Below, piece by piece: positions 24,901 through 36,000 of a stretch of DNA of 64,000 nt. The stretch's first letter is position 1. Each line of letters starts with the position of its first letter. Source of the stretch: Stratiolaelaps scimitus (Eukaryota > Arthropoda > Arachnida > Mesostigmata > Laelapidae). A model generated the notes under the pieces. That model made no database searches, had not been told where the DNA came from, and saw nothing but the letters and a program-made list of their open reading frames with translations. Location: NCBI GenBank assembly GCA_019614645.1, contig JABWDB010000008.1:5332001-5396000 (forward strand), written 5' to 3'. Made by a program: the position numbers and the translations under genes.

Positions 24901-27900
24901 AACTCGAGCAAGGTCTGACTTTTGGCGTATTGTACCAAGGATACCGGCTTGCCACCTCACCAATGAACGCCCAGATCTTAAGATCACTTTCGGATATGGC
25001 ATTGAACGACGTACATTCTTGCATCAAGATACTGAAGTTTGTAAAAATTTGGCGTTAGAAGACAGATTGGGAAGACAGACAGACCCTTGATCCGATGCGT
25101 TACCGCTGTGGTAAGACGGCTTGTTCCAGAGGTCATAATCGGGTCAGTTTATGAGGAATGGCTTCTTGTAGCCAGAGACTTAGGCGTCCAAGCCACCGCG
25201 TTGACGGCGAAGGAGCGAAAAGCGACACCATTTGTCATTATTGGAACAGAACAGATCAGAGTTATCGTCAATAATATCCATAGCGCGCAGCAGCCGCAAA
25301 GAATACCCCAAAGATTGAGCTACGAAGTTGGCTAAAACCTGAGCGTCATGGAGTCGCATTAGTATAGACTTCTAAGGACTACTTGTTGGAGCATCTCACC
25401 TACCCGTCATCGATGCTTATTCTAAATAGCCCAAATCCGGTAGATTTGTATCTAATAGCGACTGGCATTAGGTACGTTTAAGTATTTTTGTGCACAAAGA
25501 CAGAATTCATTATACCCGCTGAGCTTACTCTACCCGCAAGCTGGAGATGGGGACACTTCATGTCAGTTCGACAACGCCTGTGTGTTTCAACGTGTGTTTC
25601 ACTTTGAATAAGGTGGGGTATTTTTGTTATATATTACTATCAGCTATTCGAACGACAAATACGAGCAGAGCTAGATTGGCTAAGGGAAGAAAACTCTCCC
25701 AGGCTAAACACAACGCGACATAATAATTGATCAAGTAATTAAGTTTGTTTTCACCTAACATCTTTCTTTCGAGACGCATCTGCGGCCTCAGGCCAACAGA
25801 GCAAGCCCTCGTTCTTTTTGAACCTTGTCTCCTTTATCGAAGAAGAGCAATTAAGAAATCAGCGGCCAGCGTGTCCGTTACTTGCTGATCTATGCAAATT
25901 TATGGCGTTGTTGCGCTAGGATTCCGTCGTGCCATTAACCACCAAGGCGCGTGACTCGATAGAGATCAATTCGAGCTGGTAGAGTAGTAATGTACACGCT
26001 GGTCAAACGTAACTGCACGGCGAACAGATGCCAGGGCAAATTTAATGATATCGAATGTTAAAGATGAACGGTTTTTTGTTCGTTCGACCCATACGATTTG
26101 CCTGCAGCGAACTCCTGCTGTCTTCGTGTTCTGCGCGTAGACCGCATATATAGACGTGTAGACAGATGCGTGGCCGTGTTCGGCGAATAGTTTTTGTGCA
26201 TTTCAGCCTGAGTTTTCAACTCATATCGTCCAGCCTTGAAACAGGCACAGGTGACGAAACAATTAACTCGATGAATGACTATAAGGTGAGTTGATTCATT
26301 TCTCTAATGGAAAAGCGGCGGACTTAATGAATTCTTGATCCCGATTATAATAATCACCAAAGAAAATAGTAGGTCATTCGTCGTCTTGCGCACCTAGCAG
26401 GCGAATCGCCCTTTAACAGAGTCAATCGGTTGTCAAGTGTTGGCGGTTGGCCTCTCTCGCGCGAAAGTGGTGATACATTTATGTCTCGATTACAGTATGT
26501 CATGACTTTCACAATGAATCTCCTCACATCTGCTCGTAAAGGATTGCCATCTATTCGGGCAGCAGGAAGCCTTGTTACGCCTACAATGATGATGGATTCA
26601 ATATTGGGGTATTTTCACATGTGCTAATTAATTACATGGGCTAATTGCGATCATATGTCGGGCTAGGTTTCGCAGCTGACCCCCAGCCGTTCTTAGTGTC
26701 GGGCCATCGGTACTCGTGTACGAGTGGGTTAAGATAGTGTTGTTGTTATTATAAAAAAACACAGGCTATATGTGCCGATAAGGTGATCTCCGTCATCTTC
26801 CAATAACCAAGGTATGCCTTGAGGACTGAAGCATCGATTCTTCATCTATTAGTTCGATAGGTGGCTCGCCTTGGTTGTCATCCATGGTAAAGTTCACTCG
26901 TCAGATAAGCATTAGCCAGCCAGATCATTCGGCTAGTTTATTATGGAAGTTCGTGATAGGGAGCTATCATTGGCTATCGTGTCGTGGTTACGTCACCTAT
27001 CTCGTTTCGGTGGAGGGGGTCTGGACATTGTCTTCGTGAGCTCCATTCGCTCATTGATTTTCTCCATATCGCCGTTACAGAGTTGACATGTTCGTTGTCG
27101 ACGATCTGATCGACGCATATCACAGACGTGTTCTTGATAACTACGAAATGTTGCCCGATTTTTTCTAGAAAATTAAGGACCCTGCAACAGATTCTTTGAG
27201 CATCCCATACGGTGCTATGACGACGTCTATATCCGAGGAAACGAAGGATACTATGTCAAGCCCGGTGCGTATGGTATAATCCGTTATTTGCTGGAGATCA
27301 TACTGCTTCTATCTTCCTCATAACTACCTCTTAAACTAGACTCGTAGAGATTGTCTTATATCAAGTCTTTGTAATTAGTAAAGTCGTAACTAGCTACGGC
27401 GCAATACAGGAGAATGGTTGCTCATTCTATACCGCAGCTTTTGAAGTTTCTCCCATTCTTCATCACAATATACAAGACTTCACTTCCGTCCGTATCGCCC
27501 CGAGGCGATTGGAGTCTGTCCCACATGAAGGCCTACAATGTGGTCTTAATTTCCAATAGCATTTCGCTCACCTATCAGGGCTTTTTTATTTAATTTCTTT
27601 CGTACACATTTCTACGCAGTGTTTTCATAACCATTCGTTTAGATGCCCAATCAACAACCGGTTAGCATACTAAGGAAATCAAGTTCTATCAATATCACTT
27701 CGTCTGAAGTATCCGGACGTAGCCAAGGAACTAAGGATGCCCCGCCGGCTCCGGTGCGTACCTTGTTATTGCCAGCAGCAGGTGTATGGCGTAAAATCTG
27801 TAGATGTGCGGCTAGTTATTGTTCCATTCAGAAATCGTCCATTTTCTGTCTACTGTCCTCCTACAAAGTATTACCCGATAGGTTCAGGTAATAACAGCGC

Positions 27901-30215
27901 TAATGATCTAACCTAATCACCTGTGGCCCTCTCTATATTAGCCTGTAGCATTATCGAATTTTGTCGTATCGTTGGTTTGTCAAAGGTTGAGTTGTTCGAC
28001 GTTGCTGCGTGCTACGCCATGCTTACAGCTCCGCCGAGCTTAAAGTTGTTGGGCTTATAGTATGCCGTAAATAATTATAATCATTCGAACATGAAACAGT
28101 TAGACATATTATTAATAATTATGTTAAGTATTATATTACATATAGCACTGGTATAACAGCAAAATAGCCGATGGGAGCTTCGTTGGTCTCTAATTAGCAT
28201 TGCTTCAGTGTTCGTACGCTTCTTCGTGATCGTATCCTGTACATGTATTGACACAGAGCGTCGCTCCAATGCGAGTCGTCTGGGAGTTGCTATTAGATAT
28301 GCAGATTTTTCACTATATCTCGAGTTTTAATCACCAAACTGCTTATGATAAGGACGGACATGGTCGAGCCAAACGTTTCTCTCAAACGCTCCTTCGTCTA
28401 TTAATACCCAGTTGGTGGCAAGAAGAACTCGCGATGACTCTTCTTGCGTCTGTTGATCTTTACGAGTATGTTGTGTGGTACACTATTATGGTTATCATTC
28501 AGACGTCGAAATGGCTCAAATTCGGAGGGTTTCAGATCGGAGTCATTCGAACGAAATAATTTCGCAGCTTTTTCTAGTTAGCTTGCCTTCACTCCATCGC
28601 TTGGCTTCGTCTCTGTGTCATTCCGTCACGGTGAAGCAGCTGTCATGGCGCACCGTCTGTGAATTGTGGCTCCCCGCTTGAGAATGCATGTCAAGGCAAC
28701 AATCGGCCTTTCTATAATCAGAACTCGGTTATTTTAGAAACCCAAGGAACCTCCACCGGCCAAGGAACCCCCACCGGCCGAGTCAAGCATCACCGACAAG
28801 AGTCCTGTGGAATCCGAGGACTCCGATGCGCCATCAGTTTCGGTGAGTATCACATTCGTTTCATAATTACTAGGCTTCTCTCTTCTTTGCTGTCTGTCAA
28901 TATAGCCAGGATTTATTCTGCTCTCCACGGTGACTCGACAATGGACGCGATGAACTGGCAAAGATGTGATGTCTATGAGATGGTGGGCTTGTGTTGGTCG
29001 CAGGCAACAGCCTTTTCGCAGACCGTCCCTAATTGTCTCCTGGGGGTGATCCAACAATCTCCTCTGAATCGACCCCAGAAATAAGAGAAAAACATCGAAG
29101 GTCCTAGAAAGAAATACCGCTACTTTACGCTATCGTATATATTTGGATACTATGTAAATACCTAGCTATATTTCGCCTCTTGCCTCTTCAACATGAGAGC
29201 ACGAATCTGTATTTGAGAAATCGAGTTGAAGCAAGATTACTCAACGTTTCTATGGCGTTGCTTCGCCAGCGTGATTCAGTCATTGGCATCTGTTCGTGGG
29301 GCGAATGAACTGCTGTTCACAAGTAGCTCTGTCATGAATGACGACATGAATCAAAGGGTACAATCAAAAAAGTCACGAGACCACTCGTAAATTTGATGCA
29401 ATCGCCAGTGGTATTCGTTTACCGGCTAACTAATTTTTGCTGCTTGGTTTATAAGCTCGCTGCCCGCACCGCTGTCACATGGGTATTCAGCAATGTCCTC
29501 TGATTTTTAGACGATGCAAGTTCGGTTTTCCAAGCCGGCAATTCGGCCTTTGCGGCGCAATGCCCCTGTTCATTTTTTTTAGTTTAAGGTTTTCCCTTAA
29601 GCTTAAGCATTATAAAATTGCAGCTCCTTTAATAAACCAATAAAACCTTTACCTTTACCTTTACCCTACTCAGCAATAAAGTTTCATCATCAACATTAAC
29701 AGAACACAATTATTCTCACGCTTAAGCAACTCGTTCGCTTTAGTGGTTGGACTATTATATACTAAATATATGTGCTTTGTTCTTGGTAGATGGACGAGGG
29801 TATTTCTGATTACATATCCGAGAGCAGCAACCAGAAACGTGACGTGAGTAGAATTGTAATTTGGTGAAGTTTTTCATTCACTCTATATTGCCGAACGATA
29901 ATAACTAAATAGGTATTCCATCATGGTTTTGACTATTATTTCGCTATATTGTCGCAAGTGTTGTACACGATAACAATACGACAAGGGCACAGGTTTTAAC
30001 ACATGCGAGTGTTCTCTTAGAAAGTCGGCAAGAAGGAGCTCCCTGCCCGATCGCCCCCGCCACCCGAAAAGAAGAAGAGCTCCGAATTGCCCGAAGCACA
30101 GTACACCTATCGAAGCCGTCTCAGTGCGCCAGAAAAGGTTTGTCGTCATTAGCACCACGCGCAGACTTTGAATCGATGCCGCATCGAAGAGCTTCTCTCT
30201 AAAGCGGTAACGAGT

Positions 30216-30263
<48 letters not shown>

Positions 30264-32762
30264 TGCAAGAGGACCCATCTGTATTTGTGTGGGGTATGGG
30301 ATATATAACCTTCCCGAGATTATGCGAGTACCACCTGATTCAAGGTGACGTTACGCTGAATGAGTAGGCGAAACCAAGACTGCGTAGCACTAGTCATGAA
30401 ATTTATGTTGCATGCGTTGCATATGTTCGATTGTTATGATCTGATCAGTTACTTTTGTCTCGGATGAATAACAATAGCGTCCGTTCTAGAAAGAGACAGC
30501 GAGCGTTGCAGCTTCACTGGGGAAGACTACAACCGGATCAACTAGTTCCGACAAGGAGTACGACGTATCGGTTCGTATCGCCACCACTAATATTCAATCG
30601 TTTGATCACCCGAGTGTCGAAACCATTATATATTCTATTATTCTATTTGTCCGGTCCCGGCGAATATCTTCCTCATTTGCTTTGTAGGATAAAAATGTGT
30701 ACACTGTGCCAGTTCGATGTTTTGGCCAAAGGGCGAATCGAAGCGTTACGAGTGAGAGATATCGCTCTCAAGAGCGGAAGTAATCGAAAATTACGAGTCG
30801 ACCTTGTGTTGTTGCTGCTGTTGTTGCTGTTGTTTTGTTGCAGTTAGAAACCAATGGCTGAGGTCGAGAGGGGGGATTTTGGACTCGGTTGATCGAAAAT
30901 GAAAATGTAGATCTTGCGATGTTTCAATTGGTAATCAGAAATTCGCAGCTAGGTTAGAATTTTGCTTACTCGATTACCCCAAAGCTTGACTGCATTTCGA
31001 TTGAAAGGCGATTCCGAACCAACTACCCCGATCAAAGGGATCGTTTATTGAGAACAATTATAACCCATTCCAGTGAAGCCTAACTTGTCACTACAGTTAC
31101 TACAGTCCACATTGTCTGTTGAATTGTGGGTACGTTACGAATATAAATTGCTCATTGAAGTGTTGCTTGTCAGCCTCGTCATCGATCCTCTTCCTGAATT
31201 TCGAGCTGTAGCATCAGCTATTCCTTAAGTTGTCAATACGCGCACGTTTTTAACGTTTTCAACTTTTCAGTCAGCCCCCTGCCTATCCTATCCGGGCACG
31301 TCCGATGAATCCGTGTCGGCTCAAATGGGCTTAGGCTAACACTGGATTGAAATAGTGCGGTCCTCCGGTGTTTTGAGTCGGATTTATGTTATGACAACCT
31401 CGCTCCACTTTAACAAATATGTTGCTATCTACACTGTACGAGAACACTGTGTAGTTGTCTGTCCTGGAGAGCCAAAAAACTTGTGTTGGTGTCGTCTTTT
31501 CGGTTAGCCTTAACCGACAGGGTTGACAATTTGCTTGAGTAAGTAAGCACATCTTGCCGAACCTCCCAGCTATCGTTTTAAGGCAGTGTCCCACCGCGTG
31601 GGAGTGCGGTGAACAGACATAGATGTTTTTTTTGGGTTTCCTGTTCTCCTGTGGACTACGCGCTGCCAGTTCCGTGCGTCCTCTGCTGTGGCCGATCCTG
31701 CGCACTGACGTCCTTGCACGAGTAACGTTGTATGTTGGAGACGGTCTTCGAGATCGATACTTGTACAGCCAGCCGTGCCATATTCTCCTTGGTGAACGTA
31801 TCTGCCCGGGAACTATTGTAGATTAGACCATGGCTCGGATTCTCGGATATATATATATATACATATGTATAGACGATAATTGAGCGGTGTTACTCGATGT
31901 TTGTTCCCTGCTCATCGACTTACGAGGATCATGAAAGATTCCGAATCTACCATTCAAAAGTGAACGACATTTCGATCCTTTTTTTTGGATGAGGATGCGG
32001 TGGTTGTTCTGCTTCAAGGCAAACCGTTTCGCATCGGATTTCGCAAGAACACCGTATTCACATGAGATATTTCAACTGCGCTGATCTGAAATCGACAATG
32101 ACTTTTATCTGTAGCATCACTTCCTACACTCATTCTCTCTGCCTTTTGTGTTATCATGGTTTCGCATGGAAGTGTTATTAACATGGTGTCCTTTTGTACG
32201 TACGTTTTAATTGATGACTTATAATCAGTTGCATGTTTGAGTTCTTGTTACTCTCAATGTTTACGATTATTTCGTTTCAGGCCCTGGTTAAAGGCTTGAA
32301 GCCAATGAAATTGACACAGATCGCTCCACAGCAAAGCAAGGTTGTAATGACTAACCCCTATGTAAATACCCAACCTGTGGGTAAAAAAGTGGAATCGCCC
32401 TCCAAGAAGAAGCCGCGAAAACCCAGAAGGCGAAGATCTCGAAGGTCGAAGTCGAAGCGAAGGCCTAGAAGAAGATCAAGGGCTTCTGTGAACATGCGCC
32501 GACCACAGGCAAGATACTCGATTTCACATTTCACTGCTCAGTGTCGAAGTTCCACTGTTTTATATGCGTGCGAAGCCTTCGCACGCATATAAAACAGTGG
32601 AACTTCTTTTTTTTTATATTGTAATACGTATACTTAGCCAATACAGAAACGCTGTATTCGTCATTATTTTACTGTGTTCACCCTAACCAGCGTTCAATAC
32701 TGGGTACTTCCGGGACACCGCGTAGCATCAATGACCGAAGCTCAAGTCAAAATCGGAGTTGA
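18881..32762 (+). CDS. Unrecognised disordered Ser/Pro/Lys-rich protein, all phase-0 exons
   Basis: Proposed gene model: exons 18881-18946, 21758-21775, 22107-22124, 23377-23454, 27169-27264, 27643-27753, 28738-28842, 29790-29843, 30021-30137, 30490-30564, 32281-32508, 32691-32762. Each has a good acceptor and a GT donor (one GC), and every exon is a multiple of three starting on a codon boundary, so any subset splices in frame. The product (about 345 residues if all are used) is Ser/Thr/Glu-rich at the start, has Pro-Lys segments in the middle (KPKEPPPAKEPPPAE) and a very basic end (PRKPRRRRSRRSKSKRRPRR). No membrane helix, signal peptide or known domain was seen. Start chosen at 18881 (CCAATGAG context, in-frame TGA two codons upstream). 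Alternative first and last exons are listed separately. Function unknown; a cytoskeletal or chromatin-associated role is only a guess from composition. Confidence 0.6.
20525..21625 (-). mobile_element. Decayed R1-like non-LTR retrotransposon fragment
   Basis: Minus-strand translation shows scrambled blocks of an R1-clade reverse transcriptase ORF2: PKYWRNDEVAATWKACIKAK (before the RT domain), then NLAYNGVLEIRLP, a degraded FADD box (here CPDD), the segment after it (VDELEKKANSALKKVS, WMKTHKLEFTPDKNEAILLV) and VKYLGVTLDRS. Stops and frameshifts interrupt it, and the core of the RT palm is missing. Not functional. Confidence 0.75.
20946..20999. repeat. Short tandem duplication inside the retroelement relic
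   Basis: The 18-base unit CAAATCCCCCGGTTACC(C/T) occurs twice, about 34 bases apart, within the retrotransposon remnant. Confidence 0.6.
21758..21775 (+). CDS. Phase-0 gene: 18-nt microexon
   Basis: Acceptor ATTGCAG, donor CCT|GTACGT; encodes KESSEP. Very short, but composition and phase match the neighbouring exons. Confidence 0.45.
22107..22124 (+). CDS. Phase-0 gene: 18-nt microexon
   Basis: Strong acceptor TTTTTTCGCAG and consensus donor TTG|GTAAGT; encodes HSSPPL. Same length and phase as the exon at 21758. Confidence 0.5.
23377..23454 (+). CDS. Phase-0 gene: exon
   Basis: Acceptor CGTTTTAG, donor CAG|GTTCGT; encodes IFCGGGVPLSTTSTPPADPN then NAMTDQ. Phase 0 on both sides. It may be a cassette exon. 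Confidence 0.45.
23455..26165. other. Probable intron of the phase-0 gene
   Basis: Lies between the exons at 23377 and 27169. Short open frames such as 25087-25335 (82 codons) carry no recognisable domain and no good splice sites. Confidence 0.35.
26166..26285 (+). CDS. Candidate alternative first exon of the phase-0 gene
   Basis: Open from ATG at 26166 (in-frame TAG upstream) to a consensus donor AAG|GTGAGT, phase 0. Starts MRGRVRRIVFVHFSLSFQLI and ends TGTGDETINSMNDYK. A second in-frame ATG at 26271 gives only MNDYK. A TATA-like CATATATAGA lies just upstream (about 26145), which would favour the internal ATG. It would splice in frame to the exon at 27169. Confidence 0.35.
27169..27264 (+). 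CDS. Phase-0 gene: exon
   Basis: Acceptor TTTTTCTAG, donor CCG|GTGCGT; 32 codons starting KIKDPATDSLSIPYGAMTTS. Ser/Thr-rich. Confidence 0.6.
27643..27753 (+). CDS. Phase-0 gene: exon
   Basis: Acceptor CGTTTAG, donor CCG|GTGCGT; 37 codons starting MPNQQPVSILRKSSSINITS and ending KDAPPAP. Confidence 0.6.
28738..28842 (+). CDS. Phase-0 gene: Pro-rich exon
   Basis: Acceptor TTATTTTAG, donor TCG|GTGAGT; 35 codons containing a tandem KEPPPA repeat (KPKEPPPAKEPPPAE), then an acidic Ser stretch (SPVESEDSDAPSVS) suggestive of casein-kinase-type phosphorylation. Confidence 0.65.
29004..29084 (+). CDS. Weak candidate alternative terminal exon
   Basis: Acceptor GGTCGCAG; phase-0 frame starting ATAFSQTVPNCLLGVIQQSP and ending NRPQK with TAA at 29082-29084. 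The pyrimidine tract is poor. It may be chance. Confidence 0.15.
   Translation, partial: ATAFSQTVPNCLLGVIQQSPLNRPQK
29560..29670 (+). other. Possible retroelement 3' tail
   Basis: An AT-rich stretch with two AATAAA motifs is followed by three tandem copies of CCTTTA-type units (about 29646-29666). Short tandem units at the end are typical of some non-LTR elements, but no coding part was recognised next to it. Confidence 0.25.
29790..29843 (+). CDS. Phase-0 gene: exon
   Basis: Acceptor CTTGGTAG, donor GAC|GTGAGT; encodes MDEGISDYISESSNQKRD. Confidence 0.6.
30021..30137 (+). CDS. Phase-0 gene: exon
   Basis: Acceptor TTCTCTTAG, donor AAG|GTTTGT; 39 codons starting KVGKKELPARSPPPPEKKKS and ending TYRSRLSAPEK. 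Contains a PPPP tract that could bind SH3 or WW domains (inference). Confidence 0.65.
30220..30262. repeat. (TA)n microsatellite
   Basis: Long TA run in the intron just after the exon ending at 30137. Confidence 0.9.
30490..30564 (+). CDS. Phase-0 gene: exon
   Basis: Acceptor TTCTAG, donor GAC|GTATCG; 25 codons, KETASVAASLGKTTTGSTSS then DKEYD. The donor is weaker than the others. Confidence 0.55.
30688..30902 (+). CDS. Candidate alternative 3' end (two exons, 30688-30751 and 30844-30902)
   Basis: Acceptor TTTGTAG then DKNVYTVPVRCFGQRANRSV...; donor A|GTGAGA; then a long pyrimidine/TTG tract ending TTGCAG and a short exon ending ILDSVDRK and TGA at 30900-30902. It starts in phase 0, so it could follow the exon at 30490-30564 as an alternative C-terminus. 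Confidence 0.3.
31271..31339 (+). CDS. Candidate alternative terminal exon
   Basis: Acceptor AACTTTTCAG after a T-rich tract; phase-0 frame SAPCLSYPGTSDESVSAQMG, LG and TAA at 31337-31339. It could follow the exon at 30490-30564 directly. Confidence 0.3.
   Translation, partial: SAPCLSYPGTSDESVSAQMGLG
32281..32508 (+). CDS. Phase-0 gene: strongly basic exon with GC donor
   Basis: Acceptor TTTCGTTTCAG. 76 codons from ALVKGLKPMKLTQIAPQQSK, becoming almost all Arg/Lys/Ser (RSRRSKSKRRPRRRSR), an evident nuclear-localisation or nucleic-acid-binding type tail. The likely donor is CAG|GCAAGA (GC-AG class). Reading through instead gives a stop at 32590-32592, inside the palindrome. A weaker GTGAAC donor after 32487 is also in phase. 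Confidence 0.6.
32546..32606. repeat. 61-nt nearly perfect palindrome in an intron
   Basis: Two 30-nt arms (32546-32575 and 32577-32606) that are exact reverse complements, around a single central base. It lies 38 bases after the GC donor of the exon ending at 32508. As RNA it would form a 30-bp helix with almost no loop. It could also be a fold-back assembly artefact. Confidence 0.9.
32691..32762 (+). CDS. Phase-0 gene: terminal exon
   Basis: Acceptor CCCTAACCAG, preceded by a branch-point-like CTAAC; encodes RSILGTSGTPRSINDRSSSQ then NRS and TGA at 32760-32762. An AATAAA follows at 33078. Composition matches the preceding basic exon. Confidence 0.5.
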   Translation, partial: RSILGTSGTPRSINDRSSSQNRS

Positions 32763-33077
32763 CCCACAGGTTCAAAGTCAGCACACTTTACAATACCAAT
32801 TATCCTATACCAATTCACTCATTAGCACTTCGTCCGTTATTTTTAACAGCCAGCCCGGCGCGAACGTCCCTAAATGAAAGAGTGGTGCAAAATGCTCGTA
32901 CCGTCGCCTACGAACAAATTGTACAGATGCAGTTCGGGCCAGATACGGGGGAGCAAGTGACCGCTTGAGGACCTGCATCTATCTGAGCATTGGAGAATCA
33001 CAATGAGCGAAGCAAATCGGAATCCCACCGCGCGGAGCACTCGTGCAAAATATGTAAACACAGGAGTTATCGTTCGA

Positions 33078-33083
33078 AATAAA
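33078..33083 (+). promoter_or_regulatory. Candidate polyadenylation signal AATAAA
   Basis: Perfect AATAAA about 316 bases after the TGA of the terminal exon at 32691-32762. It marks a plausible 3' end for the plus-strand gene. Confidence 0.4.
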
Positions 33084-33099
33084 ATCGGTTGCTAAGAAC

Positions 33100-36000
33100 A
33101 ATTTGTCGGCTGGCTCAATCTGTGAGGCAGTTGTGTTGAAGCAGATGATAACCTATCTTTCACTTCCATATGGAAACAGTTGAGCTTCCTAAAATGTCTG
33201 CCATCTGACTCGGCTTATTTGCATGTAATTTCGTTACGTAACAAGTGATGTTTGATTGTTGTACTCTGTTTGCTTTGCTCATGTTGCATGCTAACCGAGA
33301 ATCGGCGATTCGTCTGCTGGCGTTGTCCATTCACCTCTCACGAGCTAAGCAGAAATGCCGTTAGGCTGATACTAGGACGTTTTTGTCGTGAACTGCAAAC
33401 ATATCTTTAATGGCTGGCGAATATATATATATATACATATATATATGTATGTTTCGTCACAGCGTGCAGTTAAAAGACATTTGCGGTCGTCCTTACTAGT
33501 CTGATAAAAATATCCGTGATGGCTTTGGAACGAAGGTTTCCTCAATGTAGTTGTCACAACACTGATATGCGCATGATGAAACGTTATACTCAGAAGTAGA
33601 AGCACTTTTCAGGGTATCTTTACGGATTTTTCCCCGAAAAGAGTTCATTGTGATGAGAGAACCACGGGGTCGATATTCCCTGTTACAAAGTCGCTATTTC
33701 ACCCAATGAAGGAAGCGGAACTACTTTCACTCATTATTTGTTTGTTTTTATTTACATACCCACGGGGGGTCTCGTCACAGCTTGTAGCGGGGTCTTATTG
33801 ATTAGAACCTTCGCGTTGTCATCCACACGTCAGTAATGATTTTGATGCGATCTTTTATGCGAAGTTAGTGCCGATTACCTAAAAAACCTATACACATTAT
33901 ACAGCGACAGTGTTGTACAGCCGTGCAGTACCCGTAAGACTAAATTATTTAGCTTTGGTTATTAATACATATCATCATTTGCAGAATTGCAACGTTCACA
34001 ATAGATCAAGGTGGGTGTGTTGCTTACCTGAAGTTAGAACGACTCATTTCCCTTCCTCCATATTATCATTAACAAAATCATTAAGACCTCAAACCGCTCC
34101 GTAGATAAACGATACATCGGACCCAACTAAACTGGTTGTTGTTCCACCAAAAAGGTCTTGCCAAACTTGTTTGTGTGTTATTACTATATATATATATATA
34201 TATATATTATCACGGTAATTATTACTAGGATACCATCTACACGGCTAGTAGTAGCTGTACAAAGCACTTAATAGTCATAAACAGGCAATTCTACATGTGA
34301 TATCATAAGTACAAGTTACTGCTTGTCCCCTCTTTACCCAACCTGCTGCGAAAACGATTATTATTATTAATATTATTAATATCATTATCAGTCACCTCGT
34401 CACCTACGATATATATATGAAATTTTCATTCTGTTGTTTTTCAAAATCATCATTTATTTGTCATTTAACTTCAGCTCCTCCTATTTATTCTGCTCAATTA
34501 TTAAAGGACGAAACTGGAGCTTTGCTGCCTTGCAGCTGTCTTCTTCCCCGATTGATTTGCTCTAGTACACGTCTCTCTCTCTGTCTCTCGTTACAACGTT
34601 AGCAATCACAGGCCTCCCCCCATCAAGAGTGGGACTACTCTGAAATCTTTAATAGTAATAATTGATTATAAGAAAAATGTTCATAATAATAAAAGTCATA
34701 GTAAAGTTCATATTTCGTTGTTCGATTTTCGTTACTGTTTTGCGGCGTTTAGCATTTGCATAGTATCTCCACGTCTACTCGATATTATCTGTACAATATA
34801 GATTTATATTTATTTATATATATATATATATTCGTCATTCGTCATTTATTATAAATTTCAATTCTCAAAGACAAAAATAATAAGAGGTGTCACGTCGCTT
34901 TCGTAGTTTGTTTTTGTACGCAAATTGTTGCTATTTTGTTCGTTTTCTTTTTCGTCGTGTGAATAGTGACAAGTCATTAATAAGGTATTATCCTTTAATC
35001 GCAATAAATACACTTAATAGAATAAACCTCGTTCTCAATAGATGCTTCGATTTTGATATCATCACCGTCGGCGATCAGCTCCGTTCATACGTTAGCCAGC
35101 ATATTACACATAACGATGTCGTGTCGAGAATTCCAATCACTAACTATACTAATCACCGTGAAACGTCTGCACTAATGTCTTGCGAAACTCGATTTCATTC
35201 TCATTGTATTGTGTCGATTATGTTTTTTTTTTGCAAAAATATACCATATCATGTTCTTTCACTGTTCCCCGCTGAGGTTTTTTCTCGATTTGTTCTTGAC
35301 GACCTTTCGACGACCACCATTGCTCGATGCATCGAAAAATTCGCATGAATCTGTTGTGATTTGGAGATAAACCGCAGGAGTCGGGACTACCCTTTGCGAG
35401 GAGGCATTCTTCACACAGCGCCATATACCAGCGACATTGTTTGCGCATCTAACTTGTTTCACTCGTTGTTGACATTTACTCGGCAATTAATAATTATTCT
35501 CATTATTATTATTATTATTATTATCATTGTCATTATTATTAAGAATTGTCATTTTATATAAAACAGCATGTGGTGATTTCAACGCCAGCTATGCTGCAGC
35601 ATTTATGCGTATTTATTTTTATGCATCGTTACGGAATGCGTGTCTCTCTATACTCAATATATATATATATATCTTCATTTATTAAACTTCCATCTTTCGC
35701 TCTCTCTTTCTCTCTATCGCAATATCCCTGTATCTGCTCCTGTAGCTAAAAATCATTAATATTTTCGCTATTTACATATGGAGACTTCGGGGAAGCCTTT
35801 ACGGCTCTGTTCGTTCTATCGAGCCAACTATAACGAAACGCCTCTTAGCGCGCATTTCTACCCGTATCCGTCGCGTAGGCCATTATCGCCATTGTGTTCT
35901 GCCTTTTCTGGGAATGCTAAATCAGCGCTGCTGTCTACATTCAATCGCATCACCATGACATGTAGGCCGGCTGACACAGCACCTTCTGCATCTGCCGCCA

